DNA of 56,613 nucleotides from Photobacterium marinum (lineage in GTDB: Bacteria > Pseudomonadota > Gammaproteobacteria > Enterobacterales > Vibrionaceae). The stretch's first letter is position 1, and every line of letters starts with the position of its first letter. The stretch spans positions 1 to 56,613 of the forward strand of contig NZ_AMZO01000034.1 in assembly GCF_000331515.1 (NCBI RefSeq), in the 5' to 3' direction. The translations under genes and the position numbers were made by a program. The notes under the pieces are model-generated. The model searched no databases. It saw only the letters and a program-made list of their open reading frames with translations, and was not told the origin of the DNA. Below, piece by piece: positions 1-7,850 of the stretch.

Positions 1-357
1 AATCAGCAGAATCAGCAGAATGCTGACAGCCAAAAGAGTGAACAGCAAGAGTCTGGTGAGCAACAGCAGGATAATAATCAACAGGCACAGAATAAAGACA
101 GTAAACAGAGTGAAGCGGATAAGGAGCAATCCTTAAGCCGCCAGCAAACTGACAACAAAGATAACGGCAAACAGCCGGAGAAAGCTGAACCTGTGGCTGT
201 TAACAGTAAGGAGCAACACAACTCACTGTCAGCCAGCGACCCTGTACTGAAAAAGCTAGAACAGGTGCCTGATGACACCAGTGAGTTGATTCGTGCCCAA
301 TTGATCCTTCAGGCACGTCAGAAAGACGCTCCGCAAGCGACTGAGAATTCATGGTAA
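1..357 (+). CDS. C-terminal end of a VWA/TPR (BatB/BatC-like) protein, partial
   Basis: The reading frame is open from base 1 and ends with TAA at 355-357, so only the last 118 residues are present. The first 70 or so residues are very rich in Gln, Asn, Ser, Glu and Lys, a disordered low-complexity linker. The last 35 residues form a more ordered acidic/hydrophobic helix (DPVLKKLEQVPDDTSELI) ending in Trp. Glutamine-rich linkers with this kind of C-terminal helix occur at the end of VWA-TPR proteins that sit directly upstream of BatD in gammaproteobacteria. The downstream batD begins 7 bp after the stop, consistent with an operon. The family assignment rests on context and the tail motif, since the VWA and TPR domains lie outside the window. 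Confidence 0.7.
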   Translation, partial: NQQNQQNADSQKSEQQESGEQQQDNNQQAQNKDSKQSEADKEQSLSRQQTDNKDNGKQPEKAEPVAVNSKEQHNSLSASDPVLKKLEQVPDDTSELIRAQLILQARQKDAPQATENSW

Positions 358-364
358 GACATAA

Positions 365-2092
365 ATGGATATGATGAAGAACAACAGCATCCCACTTATC
401 GGCAACTTTCGCCGGGCCTGCTCAGGCATCAATAAAGGGATTATCTACAGCATACTGGTTATGGTATCAGCCATAATGATGCCCTCGTGGGCTCAGGCAG
501 CACAAGCAGTGGCCACAGTGTCAAAAAATATCGTTGCCGTTAACGAAGTGTTCCAGCTGACTGTTGCTATTGATGACAGCGTCAGCAGCAACGCATTAGA
601 CCTTTCACCACTGGATAAAGACTTTATCTATGGTACGCCAAACGTCAGCAGTAACACATCTATGATCAATGGCGTGGTTACCCGCAACACACAATGGCGG
701 GTTGCAATCGCAGCGAAAGAGATTGGTGACTTCACTATCCCGAGTTTCCGTATCGGTGCAACAACAACCGAGCCGATTGTCCTCACCTCAATGAAAAGCA
801 GTACAACCAGCTCGAAACCACTTAACCAGCCAGCTATCCGACTTGATGCCGACCTGGACAAAAAGCAACTCTACGTCGGAGAGAGTTTCCGCTACAAAGT
901 TCGGCTGCGCATTGGTGAACAAATGAGCCAGGCTTCTCTGGCGCCACCTTCCGGTGACGGGCTTGAAGTGAGGCAAATAGGTGATGATCGCCAGACAGAG
1001 ACCGTTCTGAACGGTCGCCGCTATGTGATCATTATGCGTGACTACCAAATCACGCCGACCAAAGCAGGCTCAATTACCCTTAAGGGAGCTGAATTCAACG
1101 GCAGTGTGATCAAAGGTGGCCGTGGTTTTGGCTCCCGTTTGCAGGTTCCTGTCACTCAGCAACCAGAGGACATTACCCTTTCCGTCAAAGGCAAACCTGC
1201 TGGTTATCAGGGTCTGTGGATCCCGACCGAAGATCTTCAACTTGAGCAAAACTGGCAACCGGCTGGCGCTGAGCTGAAAGTCGGTGAACCTCTGACCCGT
1301 ATAATCAGCCTGCGTATCAAAAATGCTGAACAGAGCAACATGCCGAACCTGACACTGCCCTACCCGAATTCGGTGAAGGTCTATGATGAAAAACCGGTTT
1401 ACGGCAATGAAGGGGATTATACGGTGATGACCCTTAAACAAGTGATCATCCCACGCTCTGAAGGCAAACTATCACTTCCTCCTTTGGCTGTGAACTGGTG
1501 GAATACTCAAACTGATAAACAGGAAACCAGTAAGATTGCAGGGAGGGAACTCAACGTTCTGCCTGGTGATAACACCAATAATATTGTCCTGCCGTCTGTC
1601 AGCAACTCTGTTCCCGTACCACAGGATCAACCAACGGCTCCGGTTGAACCTCAGGTGATCACACAGGTAGTCACAGATGCAGGCTTCTGGCCGTGGCTGA
1701 CAGCTTTGTTTGCCGCGTTATGGCTGTTCACTACGGTTCTGTGGCTGAAAGCCCGATTCTCAAAACAGCATGTGATTGTGCCTGGCAGCGGACAAAAAAT
1801 AGTTCCTCCTACTCCTCTTACCGGGATGAAGCAAGCCGCAGAAGCTAAGGAGCCGATTAAAGTTCATACCTATTACAAGCAATGGGCTGAGAGTAATCCG
1901 GAACATCCTCAGCAGGAAGCACTTCACCAACAAGTCACCGCAATGATGAATGCGCACTTTGGAAAAGAGCCTGAGCAATGGGACAGTAAAGAGCTGATAA
2001 ACCTGCTTCGTTCACTGAAAAAGAACAAACCAGCAAAGAATAAAGTAATTTCAGAAAATCAGGCACTGGCTCCGCTGGTTCCTGAAAGATAA
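365..2092 (+). CDS. batD: BatD family protein (aerotolerance-related), membrane anchored
   Basis: This 575-residue protein begins with a signal-peptide-like segment (hydrophobic residues about 25-45, ending in an AQA-A type site). A long periplasmic region of beta-sandwich character follows, with typical BatD phrases such as AVNEVFQLTVAIDDS and DKKQLYVGESFRYKVRL. One transmembrane helix lies near residues 441-460 (FWPWLTALFAALWLFTTVLW), followed by a cytoplasmic tail of about 110 residues. Bat (Bacteroides aerotolerance) proteins act with MoxR ATPases and VWA proteins in the envelope; the exact biochemical role is unsettled. The start at 365 is 7 bp after the upstream stop. ATG codons at 371 and 374 are possible alternatives because no strong ribosome binding site marks any of them. 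A strong terminator follows at 2128. Confidence 0.85.
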   Translation: MDMMKNNSIPLIGNFRRACSGINKGIIYSILVMVSAIMMPSWAQAAQAVATVSKNIVAVNEVFQLTVAIDDSVSSNALDLSPLDKDFIYGTPNVSSNTSMINGVVTRNTQWRVAIAAKEIGDFTIPSFRIGATTTEPIVLTSMKSSTTSSKPLNQPAIRLDADLDKKQLYVGESFRYKVRLRIGEQMSQASLAPPSGDGLEVRQIGDDRQTETVLNGRRYVIIMRDYQITPTKAGSITLKGAEFNGSVIKGGRGFGSRLQVPVTQQPEDITLSVKGKPAGYQGLWIPTEDLQLEQNWQPAGAELKVGEPLTRIISLRIKNAEQSNMPNLTLPYPNSVKVYDEKPVYGNEGDYTVMTLKQVIIPRSEGKLSLPPLAVNWWNTQTDKQETSKIAGRELNVLPGDNTNNIVLPSVSNSVPVPQDQPTAPVEPQVITQVVTDAGFWPWLTALFAALWLFTTVLWLKARFSKQHVIVPGSGQKIVPPTPLTGMKQAAEAKEPIKVHTYYKQWAESNPEHPQQEALHQQVTAMMNAHFGKEPEQWDSKELINLLRSLKKNKPAKNKVISENQALAPLVPER

Positions 2093-2127
2093 TTACAGTT
2101 ATTCGCCCTGCCTATCCTTAAAAATTA

Positions 2128-2154
2128 AAGCTCGCGCCTAACGCGAGCTTTTTC
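2128..2154 (+). terminator. Rho-independent terminator after batD
   Basis: A perfect 9-bp stem AAGCTCGCG / CGCGAGCTT with a 5-nt loop is followed by a T-rich run. It ends the VWA-batD transcription unit. Confidence 0.9.
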
Positions 2155-2378
2155 TTAACATTTTTCCTTTCCCACCTGTTATTCATTGTTAACGTGCCAC
2201 TCTGCAAAAGCCCCATATTTAAAGCGTCGCCCTCAAATAGCAAAAAATCACGTTAAAGACTTGTAAATTTAAAGTTTATTAAAAGAATAGTGGAAAAATT
2301 ACAACGTTCCTGTTAAAAACAATTCTGTGAGTAAAATATAATGCTTCAACCATATAATAAATTTATACAGGAATTAGT

Positions 2379-3626
2379 ATGAACCAAGCACAACAACCCT
2401 TTTTAGCCCGTGTTGCTAACGGAAGTCTGGTTGTCCAGATTCTCGTTGGTATCATCGCCGGTATCCTCTTTGCGTCTGTCGCACCGGAATCAGCAGTCAA
2501 AGTCGGTTTTCTTGGTGGCCTTTTCGTTAGCGCCCTTAAAGCCGTAGCGCCGATCCTGGTATTTATCCTGGTAGCCTCTTCTATTGCAAATCAGAAGAAA
2601 GGCGCTCATACCAATATGAAGCCAATCATCGTTCTGTACCTGTTCGGTACACTGATGGCTGCCCTGACTGCTGTTATCATGAGTTTCCTTTTCCCAACCA
2701 CTCTGACTCTGGTAGCAAGCGCAACGAGTGCCACTCCACCGGAAGGCATTACTGAAGTTATCAATACCCTACTGTTCAAGATCGTTGATAACCCGGTTAA
2801 CGCTCTGATGACTGGTAACTTCATCGGTATCCTGGCATGGGCTATCGCACTTGGCTTCGCACTGCACCAGGCAAGTGATGCTACTAAGCAGGTTTTCCAT
2901 GACGTTTCTAACGGCATCACTATGATCGTTCGTTTCGTTATCCGTCTGGCTCCTATCGGTATCTTTGGTCTTGTTGCTAACACTTTCGCGGCAACTGGTT
3001 TTACCGCTATTGCTGGTTATGCTCACCTGCTGGCCGTTCTGCTTGGCTCAATGTTTATTATCGCGCTGGTTGTTAACCCGCTGATCGTTTTCTACAAAAC
3101 CAAAGAAAACCCATACCCACTGGTACTGCGCTGCCTGCGTGAAAGTGGTATCACTGCTTTCTTCACTCGTAGCTCTGCTGCAAACATTCCGGTTAACATG
3201 CAGCTATGTAAAAACCTGGATCTGCACGAAGACACTTACTCTGTATCTATCCCTCTGGGTGCAACCATCAACATGGGTGGTGCGGCAATCACTATCACAG
3301 TGCTGACTCTGGCTGCGGTACACACACTGGGTATTCAGGTTGATATGGCAACAGCAGTACTACTGAGTGTTGTAGCGGCGGTATCTGCATGTGGTGCATC
3401 AGGTGTTGCCGGTGGTTCACTACTGCTGATCCCTCTGGCTTGTAGCCTATTTGGTATCTCGAATGACGTTGCAATGCAGGTTGTTGCTGTTGGCTTCATT
3501 ATCGGTGTGATTCAGGATTCTGCGGAAACAGCACTGAACAGTTCAACAGACGTTATCTTCACAGCAGCCGCATGTAAGGCAGCTGAAGCAAAGATGGAAG
3601 CGTCTGAAGTGGCGCAGCAATCATAA
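2379..3626 (+). CDS. sstT: Na+/serine-threonine symporter SstT
   Basis: This 415-residue polytopic inner-membrane protein belongs to the dicarboxylate/amino acid:cation symporter family (DAACS). It begins MNQAQQPFLARVANGSLVVQ and carries the family signatures: the serine-rich re-entrant stretch FFTRSSAANIPVNM, the NMGGAAI motif and the late segment SACGASGVAGGSLLLIPLA. Length matches E. coli SstT (about 414 residues). It imports serine and threonine with sodium. The gene stands alone: its own upstream AT-rich region (2155-2378) and a strong terminator at 3661 isolate it. There is a GGAATTAGT stretch upstream of the ATG that is only a fair ribosome binding site. I see no operon partner. Confidence 0.95.
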   Translation: MNQAQQPFLARVANGSLVVQILVGIIAGILFASVAPESAVKVGFLGGLFVSALKAVAPILVFILVASSIANQKKGAHTNMKPIIVLYLFGTLMAALTAVIMSFLFPTTLTLVASATSATPPEGITEVINTLLFKIVDNPVNALMTGNFIGILAWAIALGFALHQASDATKQVFHDVSNGITMIVRFVIRLAPIGIFGLVANTFAATGFTAIAGYAHLLAVLLGSMFIIALVVNPLIVFYKTKENPYPLVLRCLRESGITAFFTRSSAANIPVNMQLCKNLDLHEDTYSVSIPLGATINMGGAAITITVLTLAAVHTLGIQVDMATAVLLSVVAAVSACGASGVAGGSLLLIPLACSLFGISNDVAMQVVAVGFIIGVIQDSAETALNSSTDVIFTAAACKAAEAKMEASEVAQQS

Positions 3627-3660
3627 AAAATATAAGCAAGCACACACATCGCAAATAACA

Positions 3661-3689
3661 AAGAGGCAGCCAACTGGCTGCCTCTTTTA
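3661..3689. terminator. Terminator between sstT and the small membrane protein gene
   Basis: Inverted repeat AAGAGGCAGCCA / TGGCTGCCTCTT followed by TTTAT on the plus strand. It ends sstT and could also serve the convergent minus-strand gene that stops at 3719. Confidence 0.9.
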
Positions 3690-3718
3690 TTATCTTTTTT
3701 GTTCCCGCTAATTGGCTG

Positions 3719-3919
3719 TTACTGAGCCTTTGATTTCAGCTCTTCGAACTTTTCACTCAAATCACTTGCCACATCTGAAGCTTGGTCAGTAGCATCCTCA
3801 AATGCATCATGAACCTCTTCCATTGAGCGAGAATCTGTCAAATCTTCAATTTGGTCTTTATATGTAACGCCAATATAAATACCAACGCCCACCAAAGCCA
3901 ACATAATGTACTTCATCAT
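3719..3919 (-). CDS. Small membrane-anchored hypothetical protein
   Basis: This 66-residue protein has one N-terminal hydrophobic helix (residues 4-19, YIMLALVGVGIYIGVT). A strongly acidic, probably helical tail follows (EEVHDAFEDATDQASDVASDLSEKFEELKSKAQ). The hydrophobic anchor plus charged amphipathic tail, the convergent placement against sstT with a shared terminator and a TATAAT hexamer at 3953-3958 in promoter position support a real gene. The tail periodicity resembles short YtxH/LEA-like stress proteins, but I cannot name a family. Function is unknown. Confidence 0.6.
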   Translation of the reverse strand: MMKYIMLALVGVGIYIGVTYKDQIEDLTDSRSMEEVHDAFEDATDQASDVASDLSEKFEELKSKAQ

Positions 3920-3952
3920 GAGTTTTACTACCTGTATATAACCAACATTTTG

Positions 3953-3958
3953 ATTATA
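3953..3958 (-). promoter_or_regulatory. Candidate -10 element for the small membrane protein gene
   Basis: On the minus strand the hexamer is a perfect TATAAT, lying 34 nt upstream of the ATG at 3919. No convincing -35 hexamer was found at 17 bp, so this is a weak call. Confidence 0.35.
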
Positions 3959-4043
3959 TCAGCTTGCCGGGGCAGGCTCATAAAAATTCCACAGAAAAAT
4001 ACCAAACGTCGGCAAACGTGCTTTAAATTAACGTATTGTGTGA

Positions 4044-5063
4044 TTAAAGGCGTGACACTTTCTCAGCCAGCAGACCTTTTAACCAACTGGTCCAGGCCTC
4101 CATTCCCTCGCCGTTCTTCACCGATAACTTAATGACCTGAATATTCGGATTAACCTTACGGGCATTCTCGATACAGCGTTCAATATCAAAATCGACGTAA
4201 GGCAAAAGATCCGTTTTATTAATGATCATCAGTGAAGATGCTGCAAACATATTCGGATACTTCAGCGGCTTATCTTCCCCTTCGGTTACAGACAGAATAA
4301 CCACCTTACTATCTTCACCTAAATCAAAGCTGGCAGGACAAACCAAATTGCCGACATTCTCAATGAAGACAATTCCCGACTCCTGAAGATCCAACTGATG
4401 ACAGGCATCATGGACCATCTGAGCATCAAGGTGACAACCTTTTCCGGTATTAACCTGAACAGCCGGAACTCCGGTTGCACGAATCCGATCAGCATCATTG
4501 CTGGTTTGCTGATCCCCTTCGATAACTGCACACAAATGATCATTTTTCAGCAACTGAATGGTTTCTGTCAGTAAAGTAGTTTTACCTGAGCCAGGACTGG
4601 AAACCAGATTCAACACCAACTGACCGCCAGCACTGAAATGCTCCCTGTTATGTGCAGCCTGATGGTTGTTATTACCCAGAATGTCCTGTTCGAGTGTCAG
4701 CAACTGGCGCTGCGACACACCGGCGACATGCACCTGAGCTTCGCCTTTTCCATAATGCAAATCGCCATGCTGCATTTTTTCCGGCTGATGATGATCACCA
4801 TGAACATGGTGTACTTCGTGTTCATGGTTATGCGTTGAAGAAGGTAAAGATGCTGCACTGCTAGCATCATAATGAACATGATGGTGAACATCGCCCTGAT
4901 GGTAATAATGGTGATGAATCACCACTGGTTGCTGTGTTTCAGGCGCAACATGCGGGTGTTGATGATGGTGAGCTGTATCATGATGATGATCGTCACCGTG
5001 ACTGTGGTGGTGCCCCTCGATATGACTGTCACCGCAACCGCAGACATTACACATATTATTCAA
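4044..5063 (-). CDS. hypB: Hydrogenase nickel incorporation GTPase HypB with large histidine-rich nickel-binding region
   Basis: This 339-residue protein delivers nickel to the [NiFe] hydrogenase large subunit with HypA. It starts with the high-affinity metal site MCNVCGCG. A region with about thirty histidines in the first 115 residues follows, then a SIMIBI-class GTPase domain with P-loop SSPGSGKTTLL, the switch segment GNLVCPASFDLGE and the guanine motif NKTD. HypB proteins vary in their histidine content; this one is at the rich end, suggesting nickel storage as well as insertion. The ATG at 5063 overlaps the 3' end of hypA by 8 nt, so translation is probably coupled. It is the last gene of the fdhD-hupE-hyp operon. 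No convincing terminator follows before 3960. Confidence 0.96.
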   Translation of the reverse strand: MNNMCNVCGCGDSHIEGHHHSHGDDHHHDTAHHHQHPHVAPETQQPVVIHHHYYHQGDVHHHVHYDASSAASLPSSTHNHEHEVHHVHGDHHQPEKMQHGDLHYGKGEAQVHVAGVSQRQLLTLEQDILGNNNHQAAHNREHFSAGGQLVLNLVSSPGSGKTTLLTETIQLLKNDHLCAVIEGDQQTSNDADRIRATGVPAVQVNTGKGCHLDAQMVHDACHQLDLQESGIVFIENVGNLVCPASFDLGEDSKVVILSVTEGEDKPLKYPNMFAASSLMIINKTDLLPYVDFDIERCIENARKVNPNIQVIKLSVKNGEGMEAWTSWLKGLLAEKVSRL

Positions 5064-5397
5064 CCTCTATATCTTTAATTTTCAACTCTTCGCCGGTTTC
5101 GATTGCCAGCCGGTATCCCTGGCAATTCGGGCAACACATTCCACGGGCCTGAAGCGAAACGGACTGACAACAGTCCTCGCACCAGGCCTTTGCCGGGATC
5201 ATTTTAATTTCCAACCCGGCCCCTTCAGCCATCGTTCCCCGACAGGCAAACTCAAACCCGGTCTGTAACGCCTGTGACTCAATACAGGACAGGGAACCAA
5301 TTGCCAGCCTGACTTTGGTAACCCGACGAAAACCTTGTTGCCTTGCGTGTTCAACAACCGCATCCACGGTATTCAGGCTCAGAGACAATTCGTGCAT
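5056..5397 (-). CDS. hypA: Hydrogenase nickel incorporation protein HypA
   Basis: This 113-residue metallochaperone starts MHELSLSLNTVDAVVEHA; the N-terminal Met-His-Glu provides the nickel ligands typical of HypA. A zinc site of two CxxC pairs is visible (CEDC and CPNC, residues about 73-93). It works with HypB to load nickel into the HycE large subunit. Length is typical of the family. It lies 42 bp after hypE and overlaps hypB, within the hyp operon. Confidence 0.96.
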   Translation of the reverse strand: MHELSLSLNTVDAVVEHARQQGFRRVTKVRLAIGSLSCIESQALQTGFEFACRGTMAEGAGLEIKMIPAKAWCEDCCQSVSLQARGMCCPNCQGYRLAIETGEELKIKDIEVE

Positions 5398-5439
5398 GAC
5401 TTTTCCTTTATCTGATGTCTTTCACTGTTTCTGAGTGTT

Positions 5440-6432
5440 TCAGCAAATACGAGGCAATAGCTCACCGCCCGGTAAATCTAAATACCGACGACTTCCCCAA
5501 GGGCTATTCAGAATGACTTTATTCGGTGTAGCGGCTTCAGCCCTGCCGACAATAGCGGCTTGACCTGAAAACGCTTTAAGCACAGCCAGTGCAGCGTCAG
5601 CAGCATCCGTCGGAACGGCCATAACAAACGTTCCTTCATTTGCTAAATCATAAGGATCGAAACCAAACAGCTCACATACCCCGCGGACATGATCACTGAC
5701 AGGTATAGCCTCTTCATCCAATGACAACTGAACCTTTGAAGCCTCACACCATTCATTCAGCACCGCAGAAATACCGCCACGAGTCGCATCTCGTAAGCTG
5801 TGAATAGGAATATTCTGCTCAATACAAGCATGAATAACCGGCCATAATGTTGCGCAGTCGCTTTGTAACGGGCTCGACAATCTCAATGATTCGCGGGCAG
5901 ATAACAGACAAGCACCGTGACAACCGATATCACGGGAAATAAGAATGGCATCACCGGGACAAACATTACGTGCAGAAATCCCCGGCTGGCGGATATGGCC
6001 GATACCTGTGGTATTAATAAACAAGCCGTCAGCGCAACCTTTCGGTACCACCTTGGTATCACCGCAGACAATACGAGCTCCTGATACAGTCAGTTCCTCC
6101 GCCATGGATTTAACAATCTGCTCCAGTTCATCAAGCAACAGACCTTCTTCAATGATGAAACTACAGCTGAGATACTGTGGTTCTGCCCCCATCATCGCCA
6201 AATCATTCACCGTTCCGGCAACGGCAAGTTTGCCGATATTACCGCCAGCAAAAAACAACGGTGAAACAGTAAAACTGTCCGTTGTCATCGCAACGCTGCC
6301 ATTACATTCCAGTACCGCTGCATCCTCTGTACGAAGGAGAATGTCATTGCCTAAATGACGGAAAAAAAGCCGGTTGATTAATTGATTCATTTCCTGACCG
6401 CCGCCACCGTGGCTAAGTTGGATTCGTTTCAT
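5440..6432 (-). CDS. hypE: Hydrogenase expression/formation protein HypE (cyanide ligand synthesis)
   Basis: HypE dehydrates the thiocarboxamide made by HypF on its C-terminal cysteine to a thiocyanate, the source of the CN ligands of the [NiFe] centre. The 330-residue protein begins MKRIQLSHGGGGQEMNQLI and ends GGELLPRIC; the terminal PRIC motif with the last-residue cysteine is the functional hallmark. The frame is open further upstream to 6504, but that extension runs into hypD. The ATG at 6432 has AAGGAG 8 nt ahead and gives the standard N-terminus, so I chose it. It lies 17 bp after hypD. Confidence 0.96.
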   Translation of the reverse strand: MKRIQLSHGGGGQEMNQLINRLFFRHLGNDILLRTEDAAVLECNGSVAMTTDSFTVSPLFFAGGNIGKLAVAGTVNDLAMMGAEPQYLSCSFIIEEGLLLDELEQIVKSMAEELTVSGARIVCGDTKVVPKGCADGLFINTTGIGHIRQPGISARNVCPGDAILISRDIGCHGACLLSARESLRLSSPLQSDCATLWPVIHACIEQNIPIHSLRDATRGGISAVLNEWCEASKVQLSLDEEAIPVSDHVRGVCELFGFDPYDLANEGTFVMAVPTDAADAALAVLKAFSGQAAIVGRAEAATPNKVILNSPWGSRRYLDLPGGELLPRIC

Positions 6433-6449
6433 TTCTTTCTCCTTCAAAA

Positions 6450-7562
6450 TCAGCCAAGGTAACGGTAATAGGCATTGCAGGCGCCTTCTGAGCTCACCAT
6501 GCAACTACCCATTGGGCGATTAGGTGTACAAGCTTTGCCAAAAACTTTGCAGTCCGGCGGTGTTGCCAGACCTTTCAGAATGTCACCACAACGGCAGTGC
6601 TTGTGATCGGGGGTATAGATGTGAGTGAAATGTTCCGCGAACTTGAGTTCGGCATCACGGTGCTGATATTCAGGTTTCAGCTTCAGCGCAGAATGCGGGA
6701 TATTCCCCAGGCCACGCCAGTTAAATTCATTCCGCAAAGTGAAAACCTTATCCACCTGCTGCTGGGCTGTAACATTGCCCTGATAACTCGCAGCGCGGCG
6801 ATACTGAAGTTGTAATTCAGCCGAACCGGATACCGCTTGTTCAGTAAGCATCAACACAGATTCAAGTACATCAACAGGCTCAAAACCGCCGACTACCAGT
6901 GGGACCTGATAGCCTTCAACAATAGGCTGATATAACTTAGCACCGGTGATCACACTGACATGAGACGGACCGATAAAGGCGTTAATGCAAGATTGACCAT
7001 CGGCCAGCACTGCATTCATTGCCGGGATCACCAGCACATGATTAATATGGAAATAGAGATTTGCGAGCTGTTGCTGCTCAGCACACTCCACCAGCAATGC
7101 GGTCATTGGCGTGGTAGTTTCAAAACCGATGGCAAAATACACCACCTGCTTATCCGGGTTTTCGCGGGCGATTTTTAGCACATCCATTGGGTCGTAAACT
7201 GCTTCAACATGACCGCCTTTTGCCCGGCATTGCGCCAGTGTGCTTTTTGAGCCGGGAACTCGAACCATGTCTCCCAGCGTAACCAGAATCACATCCGGCA
7301 AACCAGCCAGAGCAATAGCCTGATCAATGCGTTCTTTCGGCATAATACAAACCGGACAACCCGGCCCGTGAACAAATCGAATGTTATCCGGCAGTAACTG
7401 CTTCAGACCGTATTTCATGATGGTATGAGTATGACCACCACACACTTCCATGATATACAGCGGGTGTTCCAGCAACTTGGCTTTATCAGCGATTTTTTCA
7501 GCCAGCGCTTTAATCACATCCGGCTGGCGAAAACCTCGGTAAAGATCGACATTCATACTCAT
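6450..7562 (-). CDS. hypD: Hydrogenase formation protein HypD
   Basis: This 370-residue iron-sulfur scaffold, together with HypC, assembles the Fe(CN)2CO unit. Diagnostic motifs are present: MEVCGGHTHTIMKYGL near residue 40, HGPGCPVCIMP, the central GFETTTPMTA, and a C-terminal cluster region with CRCGDILKG, CKVFGKACTP and SSEGACNAYYRY. Length matches the family. The start overlaps hypC by 4 nt (ATGA arrangement), implying translational coupling of the two partners of the HypCD complex. Confidence 0.97.
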   Translation of the reverse strand: MSMNVDLYRGFRQPDVIKALAEKIADKAKLLEHPLYIMEVCGGHTHTIMKYGLKQLLPDNIRFVHGPGCPVCIMPKERIDQAIALAGLPDVILVTLGDMVRVPGSKSTLAQCRAKGGHVEAVYDPMDVLKIARENPDKQVVYFAIGFETTTPMTALLVECAEQQQLANLYFHINHVLVIPAMNAVLADGQSCINAFIGPSHVSVITGAKLYQPIVEGYQVPLVVGGFEPVDVLESVLMLTEQAVSGSAELQLQYRRAASYQGNVTAQQQVDKVFTLRNEFNWRGLGNIPHSALKLKPEYQHRDAELKFAEHFTHIYTPDHKHCRCGDILKGLATPPDCKVFGKACTPNRPMGSCMVSSEGACNAYYRYLG

Positions 7563-7816
7563 GACAACAGTCCTTTCACGTCATCTTCATCCATTTCTGC
7601 GATTAACTGTCGGTAAGCTGCCAGATTTTCCTGCGCTTCATCCAGATCCATTTTGCTGATGGCAAAACCGACATGAATTAAAACATGATCACCGCAGGCC
7701 AAAGGCTCCGAAATCAGATGGGTACTGACCTGGCGTTGAACACCCAAGGTTTCTACCAGCGCAGAAGACTGCTCCGGGTAGACTTCTACGATGCTAGAAG
7801 GAATACACAAACACAT
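7559..7816 (-). CDS. hypC: Hydrogenase maturation chaperone HypC
   Basis: This 85-residue protein starts MCLCIPSSIVEVYPEQ. The second-position cysteine, essential for binding HypD and the hydrogenase large-subunit precursor, is present. The open frame extends upstream to 7867, but the ATG at 7816 is preceded by GAGGAA and restores the strictly conserved MC start, so the longer form is rejected. With HypD it carries the Fe(CN)2CO unit to HycE. It lies 34 bp after hypF and overlaps hypD by 4 nt. Confidence 0.95.
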   Translation of the reverse strand: MCLCIPSSIVEVYPEQSSALVETLGVQRQVSTHLISEPLACGDHVLIHVGFAISKMDLDEAQENLAAYRQLIAEMDEDDVKGLLS

Positions 7817-7850
7817 TATTTCCTCGATATATGAACATGGCCTTTTTACA

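Noticed and set aside
6433..6504. Longer hypE start
   Set aside because: Extension overlaps hypD and lacks a ribosome binding site; ATG 6432 gives the family N-terminus.
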